Assembly: GCF_030272615.1 (NCBI RefSeq)
Contig: NC_081406.1
Coordinates: forward strand, 245,949,218 to 246,013,217
Length of the DNA stretch: 64,000 bases
From: Cryptomeria japonica
Lineage: Eukaryota > Streptophyta > Pinopsida > Cupressales > Cupressaceae
Direction of reading: 5' to 3'
Shown piece after piece: positions 1 through 11,823 of this stretch (the first letter of the stretch is position 1; each line of letters opens with the position of its first letter). The notes under the pieces were generated by a model. The model saw only the letters and a list, made by a program, of their open reading frames with translations, was not told where the DNA came from and did not search any database. A program made the translations under genes and the position numbers.

Positions 1-1328
1 CGCTGCTGGGAATTGCCACATTGCTCCGGTCCTACAGCTACCGCCGCCGGAAACCACCGCACAGCTCGACCGCCGCTCGGACATAGCCACCCAACTACTA
101 GGGAGCCACCGGCCTGCCACCGGAGTGCCGCTCACTGGCCACCTCCGCCTACTAGAGCTACCAGACTACCCCTTCCTCTTGTTTTGAAGAGGGATTTGAT
201 TTTTTGGTCATATCTTGGGCATACAGAGTCATTTTTTTGAAAACGAATAGGTGTCGGAAAGCTGGGTCCAAGCTGGACCTTGTCATGTTGGTAATTATTT
301 CCAATTTTGCTTCTTGACTGTGTTTTTTTTCCAATCAAAGTGAGGTCTCTTTTTTGCACTCCAGGGGACGTAGAATGAGCATCCGAACTCTGTTTTTTGA
401 AAAGTTTATATTTTTGGAAAGCGTGTGCTGTGTAATTTCCAGCCATATGAGTTTTATTTCCAGATTATGCTCCATGCATATTTTATTTAGTTTTTTTCTT
501 TTCAGCACTCTGGTGGATATCGTGGTTGTTGCAGGTCCTGGGATCTCTTCTCTGAGTAGGGTGTCTCTATTTTGGTTCTCCTTTCTATTTCCAGTCTTCT
601 TATCATTATAGCATTGTAATTATGCAAACGCATTGAGATAAAGTGCCATCATGCATTGTTTACTTGGGATCTTGCACATCGAGTGTCTTGTTGTACATGC
701 ACTCCTTATAAAGTGCCATGAGGGGGTTGATGTTTGCCTATTGTTTGCCATCTTCCTTTGTCCAGTGAGTGTTCCTTCCACGACACCATGTACTTTTCTC
801 AGCACCTTTGATGTTCCTGGTTCTTCGTCCTGCAGTTCTTCTTGGTTGTTCTTTTCAGTGTTCTTGTCCCTCTCCCTCTTCAGCATTATGGGGAGGTTTG
901 TCTTGTTGGTTCTAATGCTTCCGTGGTTCGATTGATCAACTCTTCAGGCTTTGGTTTTTTCATGCCATCTGTATCTTCGATTTCAGTTGTTTGCCTTGTT
1001 TGCCTTCTGATTCAAGTAGTGTCATTTGAGGGAACTCATACAGATTACAGTCTTCTCTACCTAGTCATGTTCTATTTCAGTGGAGGTTCTTCAGATCAGC
1101 AGTTGTTCTTTGACAGAGTTTGCAGGTTCTTCATGCTTCACTGGTGTTCTTTTCCATCTCTTTTTGGATTAGAGTTTTGTTCCCACGTGGTTTTCTCTAT
1201 TTCTCCAGTTCATAGAGATTTCATTGTATTTGGGTACCTGATCAGGCCTTGTTGCCACGACCCATCTTTATTGCTTTTAGTAGCTGTTCTAGGTTTTAAC
1301 TTCTCCCTAAGTCTAGCTTAAGGGGGGG
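1..1328 (+). mobile_element. Internal region of a non-coding copia-type LTR element, cut by the window edge
   Basis: This stretch runs directly into a polypurine tract and LTR at 1321-1703, so it is the 3' part of an LTR retrotransposon whose 5' LTR lies outside the window. I find no gag, integrase or reverse transcriptase motifs on either strand, so the element looks non-autonomous here. The first 180 bases are clearly GC-rich and read as Pro/Ala/Thr-rich low-complexity peptides in one frame. The remainder is T-rich on the plus strand. The sharp composition change suggests a captured segment, but its source is not recognisable. Alternatively the internal region is a highly decayed pol. Confidence 0.5.
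1321..1328 (+). other. Polypurine tract
   Basis: AGGGGGGG lies immediately 5' of the TG that opens the LTR. This is the expected plus-strand primer position and it orients the element on the plus strand. Confidence 0.75.
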
Positions 1329-1703
1329 TGTTAGAGTATTCAGGTATTTACTTGATTAATTAAATAATATTTGTTTAATTATTTAAGTTCCCTTTATCTC
1401 TTTTACACTTAAGCTAACTTTAGGTGCATAATAATTAATTCTTTTATTAATTATTATGGGCAAACCTAGGTTTTCCCTTTTAGGGTTTCTTGACCTATTA
1501 AAGGTTGAGTTCATTCTTTTCATTGTAAGAAGGAGGTTTTTTACATTACACATTTTGTGAATATTGAGCTCTCTCTTTTTCAACATATTTTCTGTGTATT
1601 TCTTTCTTCTGTGATTTGCTTCCTTTCTTCTCCTTGTAACAGGTTTTTCAGCTTGCATAGATCATTTGGGCTCCTGTGGTGTTGTATTTTCTCAACTCCA
1701 ACA
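1329..1703 (+). repeat. 3' LTR of the copia-type element
   Basis: The 375-bp LTR opens TGTTAGAG and closes CTCCAACA, the TG...CA ends expected of an LTR. It is AT-rich with several ATTAATT tracts. Only one LTR is inside the window, so the pair, the target duplication and the age cannot be judged. Confidence 0.75.
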
Positions 1704-1874
1704 ATATGTGCCACCTCCCCCGCAAGCATCAGTCGAGCTGCCGCCCACAAATTCTCCTCCTTAAACCTGAACCATCCTTGCATTCGTTTATCAGATACTT
1801 TGCCCACAAAGGGCACCAACTTCTTGTCTGTTCGCAGTGTGAAATTGGCCTCCATGGTCACCTGCAATTTCAAA
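1704..1874 (-). pseudogene. Exon-like coding segment abutting the LTR, product unrecognised
   Basis: On the minus strand an open segment starts after a good splice acceptor (TTTTTTGCAG, ending at 1875) and runs with varied, protein-like composition to the LTR edge at 1704. Readable pieces include EVLLKLQVTMEANF, KLVPFVGKVSDKRMQGWF and ENLWAAARLMLAGEVAHI. The composition is richer in GC and less repetitive than its surroundings. I do not recognise the family. If it is an exon, the LTR element has inserted inside it, and the rest would lie beyond the left edge of the window. An open minus frame also covers 1875-2126, which might be intron or an earlier exon. Confidence 0.35.
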
Positions 1875-2129
1875 AGCACTTCCTGCAAAAAATGTCTTAC
1901 AAAAGCTAGGAACTACAGATTTGTTCTGCTTTAAAGCAAAAACTGGCACACAGATCAAAAAGTAATAAATTTTGCCTCCATCGTATAGGTCGGGTAATAA
2001 ATGTGTACAATAAGGCATTAATGTCATGAGATCAAGAAAAAGATTTCCTGCCATCCTCCCCTTCCTCCGTTCATGCGACCTACCGCAGACAACTCCTTCT
2101 ACAACAATTAATCGCCACCTTGGCATTTG

Positions 2130-2520
2130 TACTTTCCAAGTTTGCTTGCCTTAACAGATTGAGGACTGCACATTTTTTAAAATTAATACACTAAATTTAT
2201 GTTGATTGAACTTTTATATATATTTTAAAACTATTTTTTAAAATTATATATCGTAAACATACTTTCAAAGAATTTTGTTAAACTTTAAATTAATATTTTA
2301 GATTTAATATTGAATGTTTTCTTTTTTATATTAAACTTTTACCTTTCAAATTGTATATCAAAATTTATATTTTTATTTAGTTATTTGTTTTATTATAGAA
2401 ACTAAGTTTCATGTTTTATACTATTGTTGAATTTCAATTTTTTACAAATAATATTAACATTATATTTAATAGTTATCTCAAACTATTGCACATGTTTAAA
2501 ATTTAAATGTGTCTTATTAT
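2130..2520. other. AT-rich spacer, nothing recognised
   Basis: Very AT-rich sequence without coding potential, repeats or LTR-type ends that I can see. Confidence 0.5.
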
Positions 2521-3430
2521 GAGACCGACGACATCTGACAATACTCAAGTTCTCAACAGGTATCATTGTCCGTCGGATGAGCAAAGATCAATGACTTAGG
2601 GTGGATTTCGGCCCAAATGTGGGCAATGAACACATTTGTGAGAACTTCGCCTGGAATTGAACATTTTAAATTTAATTAAATATAATTAAGTCTATAGTCT
2701 ATAGACTATAAATCTCTTTTTCGGGCGAAAGTTTAAAATGATTAAATAGACTTAAAAAACAGACCCGAAAAGTGACACGAGTATGGTGACGTGCTAGAAA
2801 AATGACAGAAGTCATGGGACCCACTACATCTGTAAACATGTACCATCGTCCGTTGGATGAACAAAGATCAACGGCTTAGGGTGGATTTCGGCCTGAATGT
2901 GGGAAGTGAGCACATTTGTGAGAACTTCACCCGGAATTGAACATTTTAAATTTAATTAAATAAAATTAAGTCTATAAAGCTCTTTTCGGGTGGAAGTTTA
3001 AAATAATTGAATAGACTTAAAAAACAGACCTGAAAAGTGACACGAGTATGGTGACGTGGCCGAAAACTGACAAAAGTCATGGGACCCACGACAACTGACA
3101 ACATGCACCATCGTCCGTTGGAAGAGCAAAGATCAATGACTTAGGGTGGATTTTGGCCCGAATGTGGGAAGTGAACACATTTGTGAGAACTTCACTCAAA
3201 ATTGAAACGTTTTAAATTTAATTAAATATAATTAAGTCTATAAAGCTCTTTTTCGGGCGGAAGTTTAAAATTATTAAACAAACTTAAAAAACAGACCCGT
3301 AAAGTCACAACAGGTACCCTGGTCCCTTGTCCGTTAGATGAGCAAAGATCAACGACTTAGGGTGGATTTCGACCCGAATGTGGGAAGTGAACACATTTGT
3401 GATAACTTCGCTTGGAATTGAATGTTTTAC
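2521..3430. repeat. Degenerate tandem array, about 3.5 units of 216-280 bp
   Basis: The core GCAAAGATCA followed by CTTAGGGTGGATTT recurs at about 2581, 2861, 3126 and 3342, giving spacings of 280, 265 and 216 bases. Each unit also contains GTGAACACATTTGTGAGAAC, an AATTTAATTAAAT tract, TTTCGGGCGGAAGTTTAAA and AAAAACAGACCCG. The last unit stops soon after its core. Differences are mostly substitutions and small indels. It may be satellite-like or LTR-internal repetition; no coding frame runs through it. Confidence 0.8.
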
Positions 3431-3434
3431 ATTT

Positions 3435-3617
3435 AATGTCCTCAGAATTTATACTGAAGTAGTGAATGTTTTGTCCTTCGGCATCAAATAGTTATTAATA
3501 ATAATTAATAAAATTACAACATGATTCTTAATGTCCTCAGAATTTATACTGAAGTAATGAATGTTTTGTCCTTCGACATGGAATAGTTATTAATAGTAAT
3601 TAATAAAATTACAACAT
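3435..3617. repeat. Two-copy tandem duplication, 95-bp unit
   Basis: The block beginning AATGTCCTCAGAATTTATAC at 3435 is repeated at 3530 with few changes and ends near AAATTACAACATG in both copies. It lies immediately after the larger array but shares no unit with it. Confidence 0.8.
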
Positions 3618-5823
3618 GGAATTTCAAAATAAGAGACTCATAAATCATAATCGTATTTCATTTCATGGACAAACCTGTAAATCGAGGGAGATTCAGAAAC
3701 AACTACTAGATTGAGGAATGCAAGTTGCAACAGAGACTGTCTGCGCCAATCTAGTGAAATAGAAATTCCGGGTAAAATCTAGAACACCTACATCTTGCCT
3801 TTTTTGCTTTTGGTAATCTTGTGGTCCAATTTGATGGTTAGCATTTTCAGGTTTTTATCTAACATTATTTTGAATTATTAACAATAATAGTGATGGGGAA
3901 AACGGGAAGCAGTAGTTCAACAAGAAGCCAAGTGAAAAACAAAATGTATCTAACCGAACTGGTTAAAACACCAGGTTTCACTGATGAATACCATGATATT
4001 TATGACCCTGCTATCCATGGTGAAAAGCGTATCATAGATATTAGATATGCATTGTCTAGTAAGGCGACAGATGCATGCAGGGCAAAATTTACTGTTTTCA
4101 ACCCAATGTTACAATAAAGAGCATATAAAATCGCATCGTGGGATGTTGGATTGGGAAGCATGGTGTTACCTGAAGTATTCCCTTGCCCTGATTTTTTCAT
4201 GGTTTGCACCGAAAATTATGATGAAGATAAAAAAGCAATTGTCAATAAAAATACAAAAGAGGAAATTCTATCCATAAACGAGGGAGAATTTGCTCGTTTG
4301 TTGAACCTAGGATTTGAAGCCCGAAACTCAAACGTCCAAATTGACCTTGAAAAGATGGCAAGGAATTGTGAGAGTCTCAATCCAAGTCGCAAAGATTCAT
4401 TTATCAAAGCTCAAATAAAGAGTGGTACTGGTATTGTGTTGGATCAGAATCATAAGCCACCTTATGATTCTAACATTTTTGTTCCATGGGTAGGGGATAC
4501 TATTTCCTTGTTGTCGTTTTGCCTGGGATTGGAAAATGATAGGGAAGTGGGTGCAAGTCTTCTTGAAAGGATTTATAATATCCATTGTGTAGGTCAACCG
4601 GTAAGATATAATTTTATTGAGCACATTGTTAAATCCATGCAAAAACAATTACTAATGATAAAAAAAAGTTCATGTAAGTCATTTAGGTTCTCATCCTACT
4701 TGTTCTATCTCCTTCTATCCAAGTATTGTGCAATATTCGAGACCAACAAGCTTCAAATTGTGAGCTATAAGATTGATGAGAAGACTGGGAATAGAACAGA
4801 GTGTCCAATATATGAATGGACACCAAAGATAAGGATGCATGATAACATAAATAACTACAACCATTTTGTAGACTTCTTTTTGGCACCAATGTATAATGAA
4901 ATTACAAGCACTCCAATGCCTAGGTTGGTTGTGTCTTATAGAGATTGCATTCAACTCGAAAGTCAAATAGAATTGGTTGACTGGTTCTTCTAGGAAGAAT
5001 TCATTGTGTTAAGGTTTTACGGATCGATAGTAAAACCATACAGACTTCCAATACATGTGACAGAGAGGGTATTTGCATTAGAGTATGTACGACAATTGGA
5101 GAGCACAGATAGGCACTTCCATGGTCAGCAAAAGAAGAGCATATTTCCTTCCTTTCCTTTCTTATGTGGAGGGTTCACATTTGAGAGAAAAGCATTCAAT
5201 GTGGCACATGATTTTTTGACAATTTTTAACTTTGGTGATGAGGGTCTCTGGCAGTACATGATCCAATCGGTGTAGTTCAAGCAAGGCTTAAGAAAAATGG
5301 GAACTCTTCAACGTTATGTCAGCATGAAAGTAAACCATTGCTAGAAAAGCTTAGAAACATGGACTCCTGGGATGAGGTTAAAAAAGAGATGGAGAAAATT
5401 GCAAGTGACAATAACATTTCAACAGAAGAAATTTCATCACAAATTATGGCATTGCACACACAGAGGACAATAGAGGAGGGCCAAGGCATCCAAAATAGGA
5501 GGTCCTACAATTTCTACCTAAAATCTACTAATCCATCTAAGAAATCTATTCCCAAATCAATTTTGTAAGAATGTAAAGAGAGTTTTTGGACTCAAACCAA
5601 AATAAATGATTTTTGGACTATGAGGAGGAATCTCGGCGAACCAAAGACTAGTGCAAAATTTGAGACCATCAACAAGGATGACAAGTTTAGCAAATTGTGG
5701 AATATGGAGCATCCCACAACAACACACGATGGGAGTGAAAATGATGATGAGTATGAGGTTGAGCCCACTCCAACAACTACTACAACCCCTAAAATATTAG
5801 GTGCAGTCCATGAGTTGATGAAA

Positions 5824-5930
5824 GAAAAATATAGCAAAGGGGAAATCATTATGAAAAAAATGGGTTTTGAAGGTGGTGGTCTAGGTGCCAAAGGAGAGGG
5901 TATTTGGTATCCACTTCAGGTACAACTTCC
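5824..5930 (+). other. G-patch-like motif inside ORF A
   Basis: The residues IIMKKMGFEGGGLGAKGEG followed by IWYPL fit the G-patch pattern, hydrophobic pair, KMG[FW], spaced glycines ending in GLG, then G and P. In known families G-patches contact nucleic acid or activate DEAH helicases, and they also occur next to retroviral and Tat-type retroelement proteases. The role here is inference. Confidence 0.6.
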
Positions 5931-6306
5931 ATCAGGGTCAAAATCAAAAGCTCCTGTTAAACCAATCATTGAACTTGATTCTTCAGATTCATCACAGATA
6001 GGTACTACTCATTACCCTTAGGATCCACCTACATTTGTTTTAGGTTCAAATCCACAACCACCACCACATCATGGTATTCCCATTGGTGGTGAATGAAGTG
6101 CCACTGCCACAGGTGGGGAATCTGGGGATAGTATTCCCATTATTGTTTAGTCAAGTGACGTTGTGATTGGTGGCCATGGTGGGGTTGGCATGGGTAGTAC
6201 TAGTACTACTGATACTAGTTGTCTAGTTGTTGGACAAGGGCTACAACAAAATATCTCTCACAAGAGGCCACTAGTGGTAGATACTAAAACTATTCAGAAT
6301 CCTATA

Positions 6307-6516
6307 TCAAGTGCCACTGACACTACAAAACAATCATTTGCAGCTTCAAATCACACACCTAAAAAGATTATGAAAACTACACATGAAAGTGTCAGTGGGA
6401 GTGGGACATCATCAAGTGCCACTGACACTACAAAACAATCATTTGCAGCTTCAGATCACACACCTAAAAAGATTATGAAAACTACACATGAAAGTGTTAG
6501 TGGGAGTGGGATAGTA
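6307..6516 (+). repeat. In-frame 105-bp tandem duplication in ORF A
   Basis: Two adjacent 105-bp copies (6307-6411, 6412-6516) encode a 35-residue block containing SATDTTKQSFAAS and HTPKKIMKTTHESVSGSG. The copies differ at very few positions, and the unit is a multiple of three, so the frame is kept. Confidence 0.9.
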
Positions 6517-8535
6517 TCAGGAATTGTTATTGGTAATCCTAGTCAAGCATTAGTTAAAACCACAAGAATAAGTGGAACTGGAGCCTCTAGTATTCCAATG
6601 TCACCTTTCAAACATTCAATTGCTTCAGCAAGCCCAGATTTTCAATATCATGATTACTATGAAAAATATGAACAAACAACAAAAGCAAATAAAGAAAAAA
6701 AGAAAGCATTTCATAGGGTTTCCCTTACTGAAGTTTTAAATGAAGAGCCTGCAAGGAACAAGGTATTTCCAACATATGACCCACAAAAAGATATGATGGA
6801 GTTCATGGTTGTTATGCCCCCGACCCCAAATAAAGATAAAAATCCACTATACAGTCAGATAGATCCCTATGAATTTCAAGTTAGCACCCTCCAAATGGAT
6901 TTTTCCAAAGTACATAATGTGGACAAAATTAGTGTGTCAAAAAGGACTAACAAAGTGGTCTACACTTCACTACTAAAGATGGAGAGAGAAAAAAAAAATT
7001 GGAGAAACAAATAGAAAAGTTACAGGCAAACCTGGCAAACGAAAAATCAAGGAGGAAAGCAACAGAAAGCAAGTGCAATGATTTACAGAAAAGGATAAAA
7101 AATTTGGGTTCGTAGTAGAAATTGCAAAGCAAGAGAAGATGGATGCAAAATTGAAGGACCTGACAGAAAAAACTGGCTAAAAGCATTAAAAAGTTGATGA
7201 GGAAAGAGCCAGTTTTCAAAAATTATACAAAAGTTATGAGTCTGCTGCTGCCGAAATGAGAAAATTACAGGACCTATTGGATCATCGGAAGGAAAAAGAA
7301 AAACATTTGCAAGAGGAAGTAGAGGAAGAAAGAAAGAAATGTGCACAAATGAAAGAAGACCTGCAAAATGCAAATGATAAAATAAAAACTTTGGAGGATA
7401 GATTGAAAGATGATATGAAAAATACAACGAAGTATATACAAGAAAACATTTGGCTGCAAATAATGCAGAGTGACAAGTTGTGTGAATGGTTTCAATTGAC
7501 CGAAAGTTTGAGACTAATTTATATGAAAATCAAAGGGCACTATGAGAAGAGCACACATGTTTATTCAAATGAGGATATGGCAAAAAAGATTCTGAAAGTA
7601 GTCCACAGTTCCAATGACAGCTACTGGCATCCAAGGGAATTAAGAGCCGCATTGATGCCACAGTTAAGACATCATCTATCATTCAAAAATGCCAGAAGCT
7701 AAGGGAAACATCATAAGTTATGGAAAATTATGGAAAAAAGATATTGAAGCTGCAAGAAAAGAAAAATAATTTGATTAAACTTGGTTTGCCTAAGATCGTT
7801 GACCCATCAAATAAATTTATTGGAGAAGAAGCTTACAATTAAAGCATGGAGATAAAAATGAAGTCTGATTTAGACTTGCTTCCAAAGGACACAAATCCAC
7901 AAAGCTTTCTGGAATTCATCCAACCATTTACAACTCTAAATTCGGTATTGGATGAAATAGTGATGTCAAGTAAATCTTCTAAATATGGAATGTTGACGAA
8001 GTTGGAGTTGAATTTCCATAGTTTATAGAATATTGACCTTCCATCGGACGAAGAGTGGAGCATCCTACAAAAACTAGCACATAAATCTTAAGAATCATAG
8101 TATGTATTGCACAATTTTCTTCTTTTACTCTTAATTTCAAGGTTTTATGTTTTTTCTGTTTGCTATTTTGCTAATCCAGCCTATGAATCTATGATGCACT
8201 CGCTATTGCTATTTTTCTAATCCAACCTATGAATCTATGATGCACAGTACAAAACTTCAGCCAGTAAATTTGTATTCTCAAATTCTCCCTTGCTTTAACA
8301 TTTATGCATTTCTCTATTTATGATTAGTAGGTTTTAGGCACTACTATTATCTATGTTTAATTTGTCATGGCGTGAATTAATATTTAATTTTGAACTCTGT
8401 TTTTTGAACAGGAGACATCAAACATGTTGCAAATGTTAAATTGCTAATACGGCCTGTGATGGCCATATAATCTGTGCTGAGTTTGTGATTTTGATGTTCA
8501 TTCTTCACATGTTGCAAACTTGCAATTCGACCTAA

Positions 8536-8747
8536 AGCTGTTGTTGCTCCCTTGTTTCTATAAAAGGGAATTCAAGGTCATTTGCAAAGGGTTCTGAAAC
8601 TTTGTATTCACTTTTGCATGGACATTGGAGAATCACATAGGAGCTGTTGTTGCTCTCTTGTTTCTATAAAAGGGAATTCAAGGTCATTTGCAAAGGATTT
8701 TGAAACTTTGTATTCACTTTTGCAATTTGCATGGAGAATCACACATA
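8536..8747 (+). promoter_or_regulatory. LTR-like core promoter in two tandem copies
   Basis: A 106-bp unit beginning AGCTGTTGTTGCTC occurs at 8536 and 8642. Each copy contains TTCTATAAAAGGGAATTC, a strong TATA box, then GGTCATTTGCAAAGG about 10 bases later. The same TTGCTCCCTT...TTCTATAAAAGGGAA arrangement recurs at 63910-63936 behind ORF C. Position downstream of ORF A fits the U3/R boundary of a 3' LTR. LTR ends are not clear. Confidence 0.55.
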
Positions 8748-8750
8748 TTG

Positions 8751-8870
8751 GTGTATTACTATTGAATTAATTGTATCATATGGCTATATTTTGAAAGAAT
8801 TAATGAAAATCTAAGTTCTCGACATGTGTATTACTATTGAATGAATTGTATCATATGGTTCTAAAATGTA
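8751..8870. repeat. Partial tandem duplication, 75-bp spacing
   Basis: GTGTATTACTATTGAAT followed by AATTGTATCATATGG appears at 8751 and again at 8826. It adjoins the promoter duplication but is a separate unit. Confidence 0.7.
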
Positions 8871-9089
8871 TCACACAGATTTGTGACTCAAACATGTATA
8901 AATAAACAATAAACATCTCTGTATCAATAAACACATTATGATTTTTTTTTATTATGCTATTTTGAATCTAGAAATAGAAAGTTGAAAAATACAATTACAA
9001 ATCAATATTAAATTCTAATTGCAAAAAGTAATATGCTTTTGTAATATGAATGATGAGATACAGTAATAAGATTAATAAATACCAATCTC

Positions 9090-11806
9090 TTATAGTTGCC
9101 ATTCATCCTCATCAAATTCAGAGCTTTCTTGATTCTTGTCTGTGGTTTGAGTTTCTTCACTCTGAGTCTGCATACCTTCACCGAACTGCATCTCAATGCT
9201 ACTAGTAGTTCCAATACATGAGTCAATAGTCCCACTGGCACTTTGGTTTGAAGTGTTGCCCAAACCTCTTCTTTCACATTTGGACATCCAGATTTGCAGT
9301 GCCCTATTGTAAGGAAAAGTGTGGACATCATACCTAGATGTATAGAGCCTCAAGCAATTTTCCAAATTTTTGTCTCGTTTATTTCTTAGCTTTGATTTTA
9401 GGAACCCCAAAGCACTGAAAACTCTCTCATCTTCCATCAAACCCAATATCATGGTAAGACATAAATCAGCAAGTTTCACATATTCTGGCATTGAATCACG
9501 CAACGTTGAGTTCTCAGCTATAGTTTTCCAAAGCCTTGTTACTGATCCCTCTTCGCGGGGGTTCTCCATTTTGCCATATTGTTCTTTCATAGTGTATGCA
9601 AAACGAGATGATTGCTCTCGAAGATGAGTTTCGTCTAATATTCCATTTATAGTTACTCCATTCAATTCTCTAGATATGCAAAATTGTTTTATCAAAGTCA
9701 GTAGCTTACTTCAAAAATCAGTTGCACTATTGAGGCTCCAATATTGAGGAAACACAATAGACATGGCTTTGAGTAGGTTGTCAGGAGAGAATCTGCTTCT
9801 AATTTGTGAGGAAAGATCATATGCAATTTTCTTCACAGAAGTAGTTACAGTCTCAACAATCTTGTCGAAATCTTCCCTTTTAACTCTTGCTAGTTGCTTC
9901 CTGGGGTGCTTTCCTAGTTCCTCAGGGTCGATCGTGGCATAGAAGTGCATTGGTATCTCAACTCCTCGTACATTGGCACATACCTCCCCGTTTGCACTAA
10001 TTTGTAAAAAGTTATCAGGATTGTTCAAATCTGTGAGTGTTCACAACTGAACAAATTTATCATCAGATAGTGTTGGTTGATTTCGATAGAAATTGTCGAG
10101 GGTCATGCATGTCATCTTATGCAACGTAGCATATTCTGCAATATATAGAGCTCTTTTTTGGGCAGCCTTCATAATATTCCTCATTTCCTCTAGCATGGGC
10201 AGAAGAGCTGCTAAAGTTAAGAGTGTCTCTAAATTACTTAACCTGCAAAGAAGTTCAGGAAATTTTGGTTTATCTAATTCGTCGCGAGTTGTGTGAAATA
10301 GTCCAATCAAGGATGGATATTCTAAAAACACTCGATGTGTTGGACATCCAAAGAGATCCATCTGGTATCATTATCCTTGAGAAGCTTGTTCCCATCAGTT
10401 ATTCCATCAGCAAAGTGTTGAAATTCCATAAATCGCTTGGGACTTCAATAGGAGTGTGAGTAGAGCTCTCTGATTAAAATTTCAATTTTTTTAACTGAAG
10501 CAAACTTGCTCACAATTCCAAAAGCTAGATTCATTCTGTGAGCCATGCAATGAATTGCAGTAATGTACGGTGCAAATGAAGTTTCAATCTTTGTACAAAG
10601 ACCGTTCCTGTGACCTTGCATTACTGAAGCTCCATCTGCTCCAACACAAACCAATTTTTTGGCTACCGTCATGTCATCCATACCTCCATATTCAATTAAA
10701 CTTCTCTTTACTAGTTGAAATAAATTTTCTGTTGTCGCACTCTCCTTCATTTTAGTAACAGATAGTAGATGAGGTTGGCGGGTATGATTCTCTATAGTAT
10801 AAACATGCATGCATACCCATGAAGTATTGTCTACTGTCGTAACTTCATCTAAAGAAAATGCAATAAAGTTTGACTCTCTTATTTTTTCCTTTACATCTTC
10901 TTTTTCAACCTTAGCAAGACAACTTGCCCATTCCCATCCACTGTTTACTGACCAGTGTCTATTAGGATAGTTAGGAACTTTCAAAAAGTGTAATAAACCA
11001 CTAAATGATGGGAAATCTGTCATAGCACGCCCTCTGCTCAAAATATAAAAAACAACGCTTAACTAGACAACTTTTCCCAGTTGTTCTATTTGCATTGCTT
11101 TTCCAAAAATAGCTTCAATAAAACCTTTAACTTCAACATACTTCATTTGTATTTTCTCATGAAAATAATACTCTTCGGCATTCCTCACATGCTTACATTC
11201 CTCCTTTGTTTTCCATCTTATCACTGATTTTTCAACCCCTTCTATCATTTGTTTTTCATAAACTTTACCCATATGCTTTTCTATGGTGTCAAATTTTAGT
11301 TGCAACCTAATTTCCTTGTTATGTTTCCAAGTGCAAATCTTACACCTGCATTCTATTGGAGGCTCACCTTCAATTGGATTCTCCACTAGTTCAATGAATA
11401 GATATTATGATGTCCAATTAATTTGAAAATTCCTCACTGACATATCCCACTCCCGATCCTTTTTTGATTGTGGTTCACCCTTTTTTGATATGGCTTTTCT
11501 TTTCCCCTTCCATGCATTATCATCAATGGCATTATCACCCAAGTCGATTATATCATTCCGACTAACTTGGGTATCTACCAGATAATCTTCTTCAAGATCA
11601 TCCCGATCTGAGATATCAGGTTCGCCGCCGTCTTCAACATGCGGTGTAGGTGGCGAATTTTGTACTTGTACTTGTGATGATGTACCTTCCTGATTTTCAC
11701 CACAATATTTTCCAATGCCAAAGTACGAAGACAACATTTTTCTTTTTGTTGGCCTCTCCTGGCCTTCCCCACATTCAGGTTTCCTACCCCTCTTCTTGTT
11801 CGACAT
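9090..11806 (-). pseudogene. hAT-family transposase (ZNF862-like), decayed
   Basis: The minus strand encodes about 900 codons close to a full-length ZNF862-like hAT transposase. From the N-terminus: a basic region after MSNKKRGRKPE (ATG at 11806), a zinc-finger-like CRCKICTWKHN segment (about 11345), GRAMTDFPSFSGLLHFLKVP, the RNase-H-like core with FSLDEVTTVDN and GADGASVMQGHRNGL...HCMAHRMNLAF, and a C-terminal dimerisation-like region with LADLCLTMILGLMEDERVF. Reading stays in one frame apart from in-frame stops at about 11405, 11063, 10445, 10029 and 9696 and a single frame change near 10350, so it is a single inactivated gene and not several. The family cuts and pastes DNA using a DDE site. 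The C-terminus is Glu/Gln-rich. Terminal inverted repeats and an 8-bp target duplication were not found by eye. Confidence 0.9.
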
Positions 11807-11823
11807 CTCCAACGAAATAAAGG

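Larger units (their letters stand above)
3890..8091 (+). pseudogene. ORF A: large decayed ORF with G-patch-like motif and coiled coil
   Basis: About 1,400 codons can be followed on the plus strand. In order they give a globular N-terminal part (3890-5270, with FCLGLENDREVGASLLERIY and FDFFLAP-like aromatic segments), a linker, a G-patch-like motif (about 5824-5930), a Ser/Thr-rich region with a 35-residue duplication (6307-6516), a heptad-rich coiled coil (about 6990-7430, Lys/Glu-rich) and a C-terminal globular part starting at DKLCEWF. Breaks visible: in-frame stops at 4115, 4991, 5566, 6019 and 6148, a frame change near 5255, and a frame change at the A-run near 6990. I do not recognise the family. 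Its layout (globular, G-patch, low-complexity, coiled coil, globular) and the LTR-like promoter behind it suggest an extra ORF of an LTR retroelement rather than a host gene, but no gag or pol is attached. The start is the ATG at 3890. Confidence 0.6.

Noticed and set aside
620-1321. Open frames on both strands of 620-1321
   Set aside because: T-rich composition keeps frames open by chance; no family motif and the stretch runs into the PPT.
9370-9627. Plus-strand open frame over the hAT C-terminus (also 10093-10296, 10223-10459)
   Set aside because: Antisense of clearly conserved transposase sequence on the minus strand.
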